Shown: one piece after another, positions 51,893 to 59,992 of the stretch
Layout of the letters: each line of letters opens with the position of its first letter
How positions within the stretch are numbered: the first letter of the stretch is position 1
Assembly (NCBI RefSeq): GCF_024508665.1
Contig: NZ_JANINP010000003.1
Span: 186,001-250,000, forward strand
Source of the DNA: Sphingomonas sp.
GTDB taxonomy: Bacteria; Pseudomonadota; Alphaproteobacteria; Sphingomonadales; Sphingomonadaceae
DNA length: 64,000 nt
Reading direction: 5' to 3'
The notes under the pieces: generated by a model
The model's database searches: none
Told to the model about the DNA's origin: nothing
Seen by the model: the letters and a program-made list of their open reading frames with translations, nothing else
Position numbers and translations under genes: made by a program

Positions 51893-52105
51893 TCAGACTC
51901 GGTGAAACGAGACGGTTAATCCGCCGTTCGGCATAATTTTGCCGACACGATCGGCAGAAACCTGCCGGTTGAAGCGGACGATGGCAGGTGCTACCTGATC
52001 CGTAACCGGCACCGCGACAATGATTTGTCCGGACGTCGCCGGCCCCACGGCCGCCCCGGCGTTCATCGGCAGGCGGTCCATCAGGTTGACGTTCGCATGA
52101 TGCAT
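51893..52105 (-). CDS. Small hypothetical protein between rne and the amidase gene
   Basis: A 70-residue protein of unknown function: MHHANVNLMDRLPMNAG at the start, then GPATSGQIIVAVPVTDQVAPAIVRFNRQVSADRVGKI and a Gly/Val C-terminus. No motif recognised. GAGGGAA precedes its ATG at a suitable distance, and it is encoded divergently from rne, leading into the amidase gene. It could be a real small gene or chance reading in the rne promoter region. Confidence 0.5.
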   Translation of the reverse strand: MHHANVNLMDRLPMNAGAAVGPATSGQIIVAVPVTDQVAPAIVRFNRQVSADRVGKIMPNGGLTVSFHRV

Positions 52106-52316
52106 TTCCCTCGCTTAGTGCTCGATCCGGCCATCGCCGGCGGGCGCGTTGGCGCGGGTGCCCCGGCCGTGATGCCCGGGCGTGCGCGGCGAACAGACGC
52201 ACATCCACCATCCCGCACCGGCCGGTCACGGAACGACAATCCGTCCACCGACGCCGCGCGACTTATTGGCGCGCCCCTACCCTTATCGAAGGTCCGGCGC
52301 GCCCGGAGAGAAAATA
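52106..52316. promoter_or_regulatory. Leader/promoter region of rne
   Basis: About 210 bp upstream of the RNase E start without a clear gene. In well-studied bacteria the rne 5' UTR is cleaved by RNase E for autoregulation, so this leader may have the same role, by inference. A GGAGAG ribosome-binding site lies just before the ATG at 52317. Confidence 0.45.
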
Positions 52317-55016
52317 ATGACCATGCGTATGTTGATCGACGCACGCCACCGGGAGGAAACCCGGGTGGCGGTCGTCAAGGGAAACCGCATCGAGGAGTTT
52401 GATTTCGAAAGTGCCGAGCGCAAGCAGCTCAAGGGCAATATCTATCTAGCCAAGGTCACTCGGGTCGAACCGTCGCTCCAGGCGGCGTTCGTCGATTACG
52501 GCGGCAATCGTCACGGCTTCCTGGCCTTTTCGGAAATCCACCCCGATTACTATCAAATCCCCAAGGAGGATCGTGACGCGCTGCTCCGCGAGGAAGCCGA
52601 GCATGCCGCGGAGGAAGCCGCGCTGCGCGCCGAGCTCGACGCCGAGGAGGACGAGCACGACGATCACGAGCCTTCGGAAGAAGAGATCGAACGTCTCGAC
52701 GATGACGGCGCGCCCGACGAGGAGGTCGCCGCCGAGCAGGAAAGCAGCGGTGGCGGTCGCCGACGGGGCCGCAAGGACAATGGGTCGGAGGATCAGGTCG
52801 AGGCGCTGCGCCAGCGCCGCATGAACCTGCGCCGCCGCTACAAGATCCAGGACGTGATCCGGCGCCGTCAGGTGCTGCTGGTCCAGGTCGTCAAGGAAGA
52901 GCGCGGCAACAAGGGCGCGGCGCTGACCACCTATCTGTCGCTCGCCGGCCGGTATTGCGTGTTGATGCCCAACACGTCGCATGGCGGCGGCATCTCGCGG
53001 AAGATCTCCAACGCCGCCGACCGCAAGCGGCTCAAGACGATCATGGCGGAGCTCAAACTGCCGCCGTCGATGGGCTGCATCGTCCGCACCGCGGGCCTTC
53101 AGCGCACCAAGGTCGAGATCAAGCGCGACTTCGACTATCTCGCCCGGCTGTGGGACGGGATTCGCGAGACCACGCTCGCCTCTGCCGCGCCGGCGCTCGT
53201 CTATGGCGACAGCGACCTGATGAAGCGCGCGATCCGCGACATCTACAACAAGGACATCGACGAGGTGATCGTCGAGGGCGACGACGGCTATCGCCAGGCC
53301 AAGGAGTTCATGAAGCTCCTGATGCCGAGCCACGCCCGCCGCGTGAAGCATTACAGCGACCCCGTTCCGCTGTTCCAGCGCGCCGGTGTCGAGGACCAAT
53401 TGTCGGCGATGTACCACCCCGTGGTGCAGCTGAAATCGGGCGGGTACCTGGTGATCAACCCGACCGAAGCGCTCGTCTCTATCGACATCAACTCGGGCCG
53501 TTCGACGCGCGAGCACAATATCGAGCAGACCGCTACCGCGACCAACCTTGAGGCCGCGCAGGAAATCGCCCGCCAGTTGCGCCTGCGCGACATGGCTGGC
53601 CTGGTCGTTATCGACTTCATCGACATGGACAACGGCTCCAATGTCCGGAAGGTCGAGAAGGCGATGAAGGAGGCGCTGAAGAACGATCGCGCCCGCATCC
53701 AGGTCGGCCGCATTTCGAGCTTCGGCCTGATGGAAATGAGCCGCCAGCGTTTGCGCACTGGCGTGCTTGAAGCCTCCACGCGCCAATGTCCGCATTGCGA
53801 AGGCACCGGGCTGGTCCGTACGGCCTCTTCGGCGGGACTGTCGGCGTTGCGCATGATCGAGGATGAGGCCGCGCGCGGCCGCGGGTCTCAGATCACCCTG
53901 CGCGCGTCGCAGGAAGCGGCGTTCTACGTGCTCAACAAGAAGCGCGCCGACATCGCGGAGATCGAGGATCGCTACGGCGTCCAGGTTGTCATTCTGTCCG
54001 ACGGCGAGACCGAGGGCGCGCGGATGACGGTCGAGGCGTCGGGGCCGCCGCCGGTCCACGCTCCGCGCTTCGAAGCGCTGATCGAGGAAGAGGAAGACGA
54101 TATCGTCGAGGAGGATCTCGACGAGGAAGAAGACGCCGAGGAAGAGCGGACGGAGCGTGGCGAACAGCGCGAGCGCTCGGACGATGAAGGCGATGCCGGG
54201 CGCAAGCGCCGCCGCCGTCGGCGTGGTCGCCGCGGTCGCGGCCGTGACGAAGCCGGTGACGACGTCGTCACGCAGCAACCGCGCGAAGAGGGCGACGGCG
54301 AGAGCGATGGCGAAGAGGCGGAAGCCGTCGATCATGCCGCTGCCGGCGAGACCGAAGGCGAAGGCGAAACGCGCGGCCGTCGCCGCCGCCGTGGCCGCCG
54401 CGGCGGACGTCGTACCGAAGGGGCGACCGACGTTGCCGTCGATGCTGGGGAAGCGGATGCCGGCGATGCCGGTGCGGTGATCGCGACGCACGCCAATCCC
54501 GACGTGCCGGTGGCGGTCGAGCCCGACGTCACGCCCGAAGCGGAAGTGGCGCCCAAGCGTACACGCCGTCGTCCCAAGGCGCGGATCGCGGAGGAAACCG
54601 CGGCTGCTCCCGTGATCGAAGCCGCCCCGGCGCCGGAACCCGAGCCCGTAGCGGCGGAGCCGGCGGCCAAGCCCAAGCGCAGCCGCAAGAAGGCTGCACC
54701 GGTCGAAGCGGATGCAGCCAATGCGGAACCGGTCCCGGCCGAAGTGACCGCGGCAGAAGCGACGGCCACGCCTCCGGCTATCGAGGCAGCGGAGCCTGCG
54801 GCCAAGCCGAAGCGCAGCCGCAAGAAAGCTGCCCCGGCCGACGCCGCGACCGGATCGGATACGCCGGCACCCTCGCCTGCGGCAGCCAACGATGCTGACG
54901 AGACGCCGGTGGCGGCCGATGCCGACGGCGCCGCGCCCGCCGACGACGCAGCAAGCGGCACCGATGGCGACGGCTCGCCGCGCCGCGGCTGGTGGCAGCG
55001 CACCTTCGGCGCATGA
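52317..55016 (+). CDS. rne: Ribonuclease E
   Basis: An 899-residue endoribonuclease that starts most mRNA decay and processes rRNA and tRNA. It begins MTMRMLIDARHREETRVAVV and enters an S1 domain (NIYLAKVTRVEPSLQAAFVDYGGNRHGFL). A long acidic insert (about 88-185) splits that domain, as in alphaproteobacteria. The catalytic DNase I-like part has SIDINSGRSTREHNIEQTA and VVIDFIDM. The zinc-link is CPHCEGTG. After about residue 590 the protein becomes a disordered, Glu/Arg-rich scaffold. In its end a 15-residue unit EPAAKPKRSRKKAAP occurs twice. Confidence 0.97.
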   Translation: MTMRMLIDARHREETRVAVVKGNRIEEFDFESAERKQLKGNIYLAKVTRVEPSLQAAFVDYGGNRHGFLAFSEIHPDYYQIPKEDRDALLREEAEHAAEEAALRAELDAEEDEHDDHEPSEEEIERLDDDGAPDEEVAAEQESSGGGRRRGRKDNGSEDQVEALRQRRMNLRRRYKIQDVIRRRQVLLVQVVKEERGNKGAALTTYLSLAGRYCVLMPNTSHGGGISRKISNAADRKRLKTIMAELKLPPSMGCIVRTAGLQRTKVEIKRDFDYLARLWDGIRETTLASAAPALVYGDSDLMKRAIRDIYNKDIDEVIVEGDDGYRQAKEFMKLLMPSHARRVKHYSDPVPLFQRAGVEDQLSAMYHPVVQLKSGGYLVINPTEALVSIDINSGRSTREHNIEQTATATNLEAAQEIARQLRLRDMAGLVVIDFIDMDNGSNVRKVEKAMKEALKNDRARIQVGRISSFGLMEMSRQRLRTGVLEASTRQCPHCEGTGLVRTASSAGLSALRMIEDEAARGRGSQITLRASQEAAFYVLNKKRADIAEIEDRYGVQVVILSDGETEGARMTVEASGPPPVHAPRFEALIEEEEDDIVEEDLDEEEDAEEERTERGEQRERSDDEGDAGRKRRRRRRGRRGRGRDEAGDDVVTQQPREEGDGESDGEEAEAVDHAAAGETEGEGETRGRRRRRGRRGGRRTEGATDVAVDAGEADAGDAGAVIATHANPDVPVAVEPDVTPEAEVAPKRTRRRPKARIAEETAAAPVIEAAPAPEPEPVAAEPAAKPKRSRKKAAPVEADAANAEPVPAEVTAAEATATPPAIEAAEPAAKPKRSRKKAAPADAATGSDTPAPSPAAANDADETPVAADADGAAPADDAASGTDGDGSPRRGWWQRTFGA

Positions 55017-55115
55017 CGCACAGGCCGGCCCCTCGGCGCTTCAGGACGGGTTCCCCCGCAGAGGCGCAGGGGCCGGCCGCATGCACCCGATGGGACCTGA
55101 ACGGATGACCGGACG

Positions 55116-56459
55116 ATGAAGCGATTGATCGCGTTTTTCGCGACGGCAATCCTTCTCTGGGCGCAGCCGGCCTATGCACAGGGCATCCTGCGCGACGCCG
55201 AGACCGAATCCCTGTTCAAGGACATGTCGCGGCCGATGATCGTCGCCGCCGGCCTGTCCCCGGCCAATGTCCAGGTGGTGCTGATCCAGGACGATTCGAT
55301 CAACGCCTTCGTCGCCGGCGGGCAGACCGTCTATATCCATTCGGGCCTGATCCAGGCGGCGGACAATGCCAACGAAGTCCAGGGCGTCATCGCGCACGAA
55401 CTCGGGCATATCGCCGATGGCCATGTCGTGCTGGCCGACGCCGGCGCCAAGCCCGCCATGGGCATTTCGCTGCTCAGCCTGGTGCTAGGCATCGCGGCGA
55501 TGGCGGCGGGCGCGGGCGATGCCGGCGCGGGCATCCTGGCGGCAGGCCAGCAGGCCGCGATGGGCAAGTATCTCGCCTTCACCCGCGTCCAGGAAGCGAC
55601 CGCCGACGCGACCGGCGCCAAGTTCCTGCGCGAGGGCAATGTCAGCGGCAAGGGAATGATCAGCTTCTTCAAGAAGCTGGCCAATGAGGAATATCGCTAC
55701 GGCCTGCAGAATATCGATCCGTATGCGCAGACCCATCCGCTGTCGAACGAACGCATCAACACGCTTTATGCCGACGTGAAGGCGTCACCCGCCTGGAACA
55801 ATCCGCCCGACACCGCGCTCGACGAGCGGTTCAAGCGGGTAAAGGCGAAGCTCTATGGCTATGTCGCGCCTTACGCCTCGACGCTCAACAAATATCCCGA
55901 GAGCGATCAGTCGATCTACGCGCATTACGCTCGCGCTTATGCCTGGCACAAAGCGGGCTATCCCGACAAAGCCGATGCGGAGACGCGCGCGCTGATCAAG
56001 GCGAAGCCCGACGACCCCTATTTCCTCGAAATCCGCGGCCAGATCCTGCTCGAGGCCGGTCAGCCCGCCGACGCGATCGCGCCGCTAAAGGAAGCGACCG
56101 AGCTGACCCGCTACAGCCCGCTGATCGCCACGACCTATGGCCATGCGCTGATCGCGACCGAGAACAAAGCCAATTATCCCGAGGCGATCCGCGTGCTCAA
56201 GATCGCGACCAACAAGGACGACGACAATCCGTTCGGTTGGTTTCAGCTCGGCACCGCCTATGAACTGTCGGGTGATAGCGCCCGCGCCTCGCTGGCCGCC
56301 GCCGAACAAGCAAGCCTGACCGGCGAAACCGCGCGTGCGGTGATGAGTGCGCGGACGGCAATGGCCAACCTTCCACCCAACAGCTCGGACTGGATCCGCG
56401 CCCAGGATATCGCAATGACCGGACAGAACGAACTCGACCAGAAGAAGCGCAAAAGATGA
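55116..56459 (+). CDS. M48-family metalloprotease with TPR-like region (BepA-like)
   Basis: A 447-residue periplasmic metalloprotease. The signal peptide is MKRLIAFFATAILLWAQPAYAQ. The zinc motif is H94-E-L-G-H98 in VIAHELGHIADGH, with the downstream Glu in TRVQEATADATGAKFL. It carries tetratricopeptide-like helices in the C-terminal half (AYAWHKAGYPDKADAETRALIKAKPDDPYFLEIRGQILLEAG-type repeats). The layout matches BepA/YfgC, which helps or degrades outer-membrane proteins such as LptD. It overlaps the DsbA-like gene by 4 bp. Confidence 0.9.
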   Translation: MKRLIAFFATAILLWAQPAYAQGILRDAETESLFKDMSRPMIVAAGLSPANVQVVLIQDDSINAFVAGGQTVYIHSGLIQAADNANEVQGVIAHELGHIADGHVVLADAGAKPAMGISLLSLVLGIAAMAAGAGDAGAGILAAGQQAAMGKYLAFTRVQEATADATGAKFLREGNVSGKGMISFFKKLANEEYRYGLQNIDPYAQTHPLSNERINTLYADVKASPAWNNPPDTALDERFKRVKAKLYGYVAPYASTLNKYPESDQSIYAHYARAYAWHKAGYPDKADAETRALIKAKPDDPYFLEIRGQILLEAGQPADAIAPLKEATELTRYSPLIATTYGHALIATENKANYPEAIRVLKIATNKDDDNPFGWFQLGTAYELSGDSARASLAAAEQASLTGETARAVMSARTAMANLPPNSSDWIRAQDIAMTGQNELDQKKRKR

Positions 56460-57190
56460 GCGCTTTCCTGTCGTCGCGCTTCGCCCTGCCGCTGGTCGCG
56501 GTCGCCGCCGCGTTGCTCGGCGCCGGCGCCACCTGGCTGGTGCAGCGGCCGACCGATGGCGGCGAAATCCGCGACTATCTTCTCGCCCATCCCGAAGTGC
56601 TGCCCGAAGCGATGCAGAAATTGCGGGAACGCGAAGAGGCCGAGCAGTCGAAACAGACCGGCTCCTTCATCGCCGCCAATCGCGATCGCATTTTTCCCGC
56701 TCTTGGCAGCGCTTGGGCAGGTAATCCCAATGGCGACGTCACGGTGGTCGAATACCTCGACTATAATTGCGGCTATTGCCGTGCCAGCCTGCCGATCCTC
56801 GACAAATTGGTCGCGTCCGATCCCAAGGTGAAGATTGTGTTTCGCGAGCTTCCCGTACTGAGCGAGGAAAGCAAGGTCGCGGCGCGCTACGCCGTGGTCG
56901 CCGCCAAACAGGGCAAGTACCGCCCGCTCCACGACGCGCTCTATGCCGGCGGGCCGCTGAGCGATGCGAGCATGGATGCGGCCTTACGCACTGCCGGGCT
57001 AGATCCGGCGGCGGTAAAGGAAGCGGCCAAAGCGCCGGACGTCACGCGGACGATCGAAAACAATCTGGCGATGGCGGCGCCGCTCGGCATGTCGGGCACG
57101 CCCACCTGGGTAATCGGCGACCGCGTGCTGTCGGGCTTGCAACCGCTCGAGACCATGCAAGCGGCGATTGCGGCGGCGCGAACGAAATAA
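56456..57190 (+). CDS. DsbA-family thiol:disulfide oxidoreductase
   Basis: A 244-residue periplasmic thioredoxin-fold protein. An N-terminal anchor or signal (LPLVAVAAALLGAGATWLV) leads to a helical linker (DYLLAHPEVLPEAMQKLRER). The redox motif C105-G-Y-C108 follows in LDYNCGYCRASLP, and the cis-Pro loop is GMSGTPTWVI. The long linker before the fold is typical of the Com1/ScsC-like DsbA group, which may be isomerase-like. It overlaps the upstream M48 protease gene (ATGA), linking disulfide formation and proteolysis in the envelope. Confidence 0.92.
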   Translation: MSAFLSSRFALPLVAVAAALLGAGATWLVQRPTDGGEIRDYLLAHPEVLPEAMQKLREREEAEQSKQTGSFIAANRDRIFPALGSAWAGNPNGDVTVVEYLDYNCGYCRASLPILDKLVASDPKVKIVFRELPVLSEESKVAARYAVVAAKQGKYRPLHDALYAGGPLSDASMDAALRTAGLDPAAVKEAAKAPDVTRTIENNLAMAAPLGMSGTPTWVIGDRVLSGLQPLETMQAAIAAARTK

Positions 57191-57254
57191 CCGCCCCGTA
57201 ACCGTTGCGGTGGCGGCCCGTCGGCCCCATCTCCCCGACCTCTAGGGGAATTGC

Positions 57255-58187
57255 ATGACCGAACCGATCCTTAGCGTCCGCGGCGTTTCAAAGACTTATG
57301 CCTCGGGCGTTCACGCGCTTCACGCCGTTGATCTCGATATCAAAAAGGGCGAAATCTTTGCGCTGCTCGGCCCCAACGGCGCCGGCAAGACGACTTTGAT
57401 CAGTATCATCTGCGGTATCGTCACACCGTCGACAGGTACGATCACGGTCGGCGGGTTCGACGCCATCACCCAGCCCAAGCGTGCGCGGCGACAGATCGGC
57501 CTGGTGCCGCAGGAACTCGCCACCGACATGTTCGAGACGGTCGAATCGACCTGCCGGTTCAGCCGGGGTCTGTTCGGCCATCCGCAGAAATCGGATCATA
57601 TCGACGAGGTGCTCAGGGACCTGTCGCTCTACGACAAGCGCAAGTCCAAGATCATGGAGCTGTCGGGCGGGATGAAGCGCCGCGTGCTGATCGCCAAGGC
57701 GCTCTCCCACGAACCCGACATCCTGTTCCTCGACGAGCCGACCGCCGGAGTCGATGTCGAGCTGCGCCGCGACATGTGGAAGCTGGTCCATCGCCTGCGC
57801 GAAAAGGGCACCACGATCATCCTGACCACCCATTATATCGAGGAAGCCGAGGAAATGGCCGATCGCGTCGGCGTGATCTCGGGCGGCAAGCTGTTGGTGG
57901 TCGACGAAAAGACCGCGCTGATGAAGAAGCTCGGCAAGCGCGAGCTCGACATCGCGCTCAACGAGCCGATGAGCGCGATCCCAAGCGGCCTGGGCGATTG
58001 GGAGCTCAGCCTCGAGAACGAGGGCAAGACGTTGCGTTATGTGTTCGACGCGCAGGCCGAGCGGACGGGTATTCCCTCGCTGCTGCGCAAACTCGCCGAG
58101 CTCAACATCGGCTTCAAGGATCTCGAGACGTCGAAGTCGAGCCTGGAAGATATCTTCGTAGATCTGGTCAAGGAGGGCGCAAAGTGA
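57255..58187 (+). CDS. ABC transporter ATP-binding protein (YadG type)
   Basis: A 310-residue ATPase of the ABC-2/drug-export type. Walker A is GPNGAGKTT (39-47), the signature LSGGMKRR and Walker [15 protein letters not shown]-terminal extension of about 75 residues ([14 protein letters not shown] and following) is typical of YadG-like proteins. The permease follows after a 154-bp gap filled with a palindromic repeat. Substrate unknown. Confidence 0.93.
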   Translation: MTEPILSVRGVSKTYASGVHALHAVDLDIKKGEIFALLGPNGAGKTTLISIICGIVTPSTGTITVGGFDAITQPKRARRQIGLVPQELATDMFETVESTCRFSRGLFGHPQKSDHIDEVLRDLSLYDKRKSKIMELSGGMKRRVLIAKALSHEPDILFLDEPTAGVDVELRRDMWKLVHRLREKGTTIILTTHYIEEAEEMADRVGVISGGKLLVVDEKTALMKKLGKRELDIALNEPMSAIPSGLGDWELSLENEGKTLRYVFDAQAERTGIPSLLRKLAELNIGFKDLETSKSSLEDIFVDLVKEGAK

Positions 58188-58198
58188 GCCGCGATCAA

Positions 58199-58334
58199 AT
58201 CCTCCCCGTTTACGGGGAGGGGGGCCAAGTCGCGCAGCGGCTTGGTAGAGGGGATTCTCACGTCGCGATTCCGTCGTTGCCCGCCCCCTCCACCATGCCT
58301 TCGGCATGGTCCCCCTCCCCGCTAGCGGGGAGGA
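58199..58334. repeat. Palindromic repeat between ABC ATPase and permease genes
   Basis: ATCCTCCCCGTTTACGGGGA at the left and CCCCGCTAGCGGGGAGGA at the right pair with each other and also fold locally. CCATGCC-TTC-GGCATGG is an inner hairpin. It matches the family at 38155-38305 and 42329-42456. Here it separates two genes whose products must assemble together. Confidence 0.8.
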
Positions 58335-58341
58335 ACGCACG

Positions 58342-59103
58342 ATGAACGTCCATGGTATCCTGGCCATCTACAAGTTCGAGATGGCGCGTGCCTTGCGCAC
58401 CTTGTGGCAAAGCCTGGTCACCCCGGTGATCACGACCAGCCTCTATTTCGTCGTCTTCGGCGGCGCGCTCGGATCGCAGATCAAGGAAGTCGATGGCATC
58501 GCCTATGGCAGCTTCATCGTCCCAGGCCTGATCATGATGTCGCTGCTCACGCAGAGCATCAGCAATGCGTCGATCGGTATCTATTTCCCCAAGTTCACCG
58601 GCACGATCTTCGAATTGTTGTCCGCGCCGATCAATTCGATGGAGATGGTGATCGGCTATGTCGGCGCTGCGGCGACCAAGTCGGTCGTGCTCGGGCTGAT
58701 CATCCTCGCCACGGCGGCGCTGTTCGTGCCGATCCCGATCCATCACCCGTTCGCGATGGTCGCGTTCCTGTTGCTGACCAGCATCACGTTCAGCCTGTTC
58801 GGCTTCATCATCGGCGTGTGGGCAAAGGGGTTCGAGCAACTGAACTTCGTGCCCGCCTTGCTGATCACGCCGCTGACGTTCCTCGGAGGCGCTTTCTATT
58901 CGATCAGCAAGCTGCCCGATCCGTGGCGGACGTTCAGCCTGTTCAATCCGGTCGTCTATCTGGTCAGCGGGTTCCGCTGGAGCTTCTTCGACAAAGGCGA
59001 CGTGCCGGTGGGGATCAGCCTGGCCGCGACCGGCGGGTTCATGCTGCTGTGCCTCGCGGTGATCGCGTGGATTTTCCGGACCGGGTACCGGCTGAAGAAC
59101 TGA
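58342..59103 (+). CDS. ABC-2 type transporter permease (YadH type)
   Basis: A 253-residue inner-membrane permease with six likely helices (for example [34 protein letters not shown] and [20 protein letters not shown]). Family motifs are [14 protein letters not shown] and the ABC-2 stretch [20 protein letters not shown]. It pairs with the upstream ATPase as an exporter. The ATG at 58342 ([18 protein letters not shown]) is the usual N-terminus; an upstream in-frame ATG at 58306 lies inside the palindromic repeat. Confidence 0.92.
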   Translation: MNVHGILAIYKFEMARALRTLWQSLVTPVITTSLYFVVFGGALGSQIKEVDGIAYGSFIVPGLIMMSLLTQSISNASIGIYFPKFTGTIFELLSAPINSMEMVIGYVGAAATKSVVLGLIILATAALFVPIPIHHPFAMVAFLLLTSITFSLFGFIIGVWAKGFEQLNFVPALLITPLTFLGGAFYSISKLPDPWRTFSLFNPVVYLVSGFRWSFFDKGDVPVGISLAATGGFMLLCLAVIAWIFRTGYRLKN

Positions 59104-59203
59104 AGCGAATCGTTCGCTGTCGATGAACGGCATGGCGTAATCTTCCGAATTCCGGACGATTCACGGCGAGACTAGAATTAGCCGGTCAGTACCGGAGGCC
59201 GCC

Positions 59204-59968
59204 ATGTCGATCATCGCCCTTGCTACAATGCTCGCCGCCATCAATGCGACGCCGCAGGCGGCGGTCGATGCCTATGGCGAGGCAGTCGCCCGCAACGATC
59301 CGGCGCTACTCGCACGCGCATTTGAGCCAAGCGCGATCATGTACTGCATCCAGGACGGCGCGATCCGGGCGACCTATCAGGCGCAATGGAAAACGCGGAT
59401 GCGCGCCGGCACCGCACCGACGGGACCGATATCGACCAAGTTGCAATGGCTCGATCAGGGCACCAGCACCGCGCTGGCCCGTGCCACAGCAATACGCGGC
59501 AGCAAAACCTTCACCGACTATCTGTTGCTGGCGCGGATCGACGGCAGCTGGCGCGTGATCGGCAAGACATGCCAGGCGGACGCGCGGTACTTCCCCGCGT
59601 CGCAGGCCGCGGTCGGCGCGGTGGTCGACACCAAGCTCGCGTCGGACCGCGCCTGGGACGGAGACCTGCTCGCGAAAAGTATCCACCCACGCGCATTGGT
59701 CATGACGATCGAGGACGGTGAGCTGGTCGCCGCGACGCTGGCCGAATGGCAGGCGCGCTATGTCGACCGCCGAACGAGCTCATCCGGCAACGCCGTGATC
59801 GAGACCAGCCGCGTGGTCGATGCACGCGGCGATATCGGCGTCGCGCGCTGGTCGTTCCGGACGCCCGCCGGCGACATTTGGACCGACCGAGCACTCATGA
59901 TTCGCACGCCCGCCGGATGGCGGATGATGGCGCTGGCCTTCGCGAAGGAGGTACCGACGGCGCGCTGA
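59204..59968 (+). CDS. Secreted-type NTF2-like protein, two tandem domains
   Basis: A 254-residue protein of two similar halves with the NTF2/SnoaL-like (lumazine-binding-like) pattern. Half one is AVDAYGEAVARNDPALLARAFEPSAIMY to FTDYLLLARIDGSWRVIGKTC. Half two is VVDTKLASDRAWDGDLLAKSIHPRALVM to WTDRALMIRTPAGWRMMALAF. No catalytic motif is visible, and a short hydrophobic N-terminus (IIALATMLAAI) may be a weak signal peptide. Function unknown. Confidence 0.7.
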   Translation: MSIIALATMLAAINATPQAAVDAYGEAVARNDPALLARAFEPSAIMYCIQDGAIRATYQAQWKTRMRAGTAPTGPISTKLQWLDQGTSTALARATAIRGSKTFTDYLLLARIDGSWRVIGKTCQADARYFPASQAAVGAVVDTKLASDRAWDGDLLAKSIHPRALVMTIEDGELVAATLAEWQARYVDRRTSSSGNAVIETSRVVDARGDIGVARWSFRTPAGDIWTDRALMIRTPAGWRMMALAFAKEVPTAR

Positions 59969-59992
59969 CCCTCCAGGACGGAGTGCCTGCTG

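Noticed and set aside
52446..54491. Open frame of 681 codons antisense to rne
   Set aside because: High-GC run-through: it lies wholly inside the certain RNase E gene and its translation has no recognisable domain.
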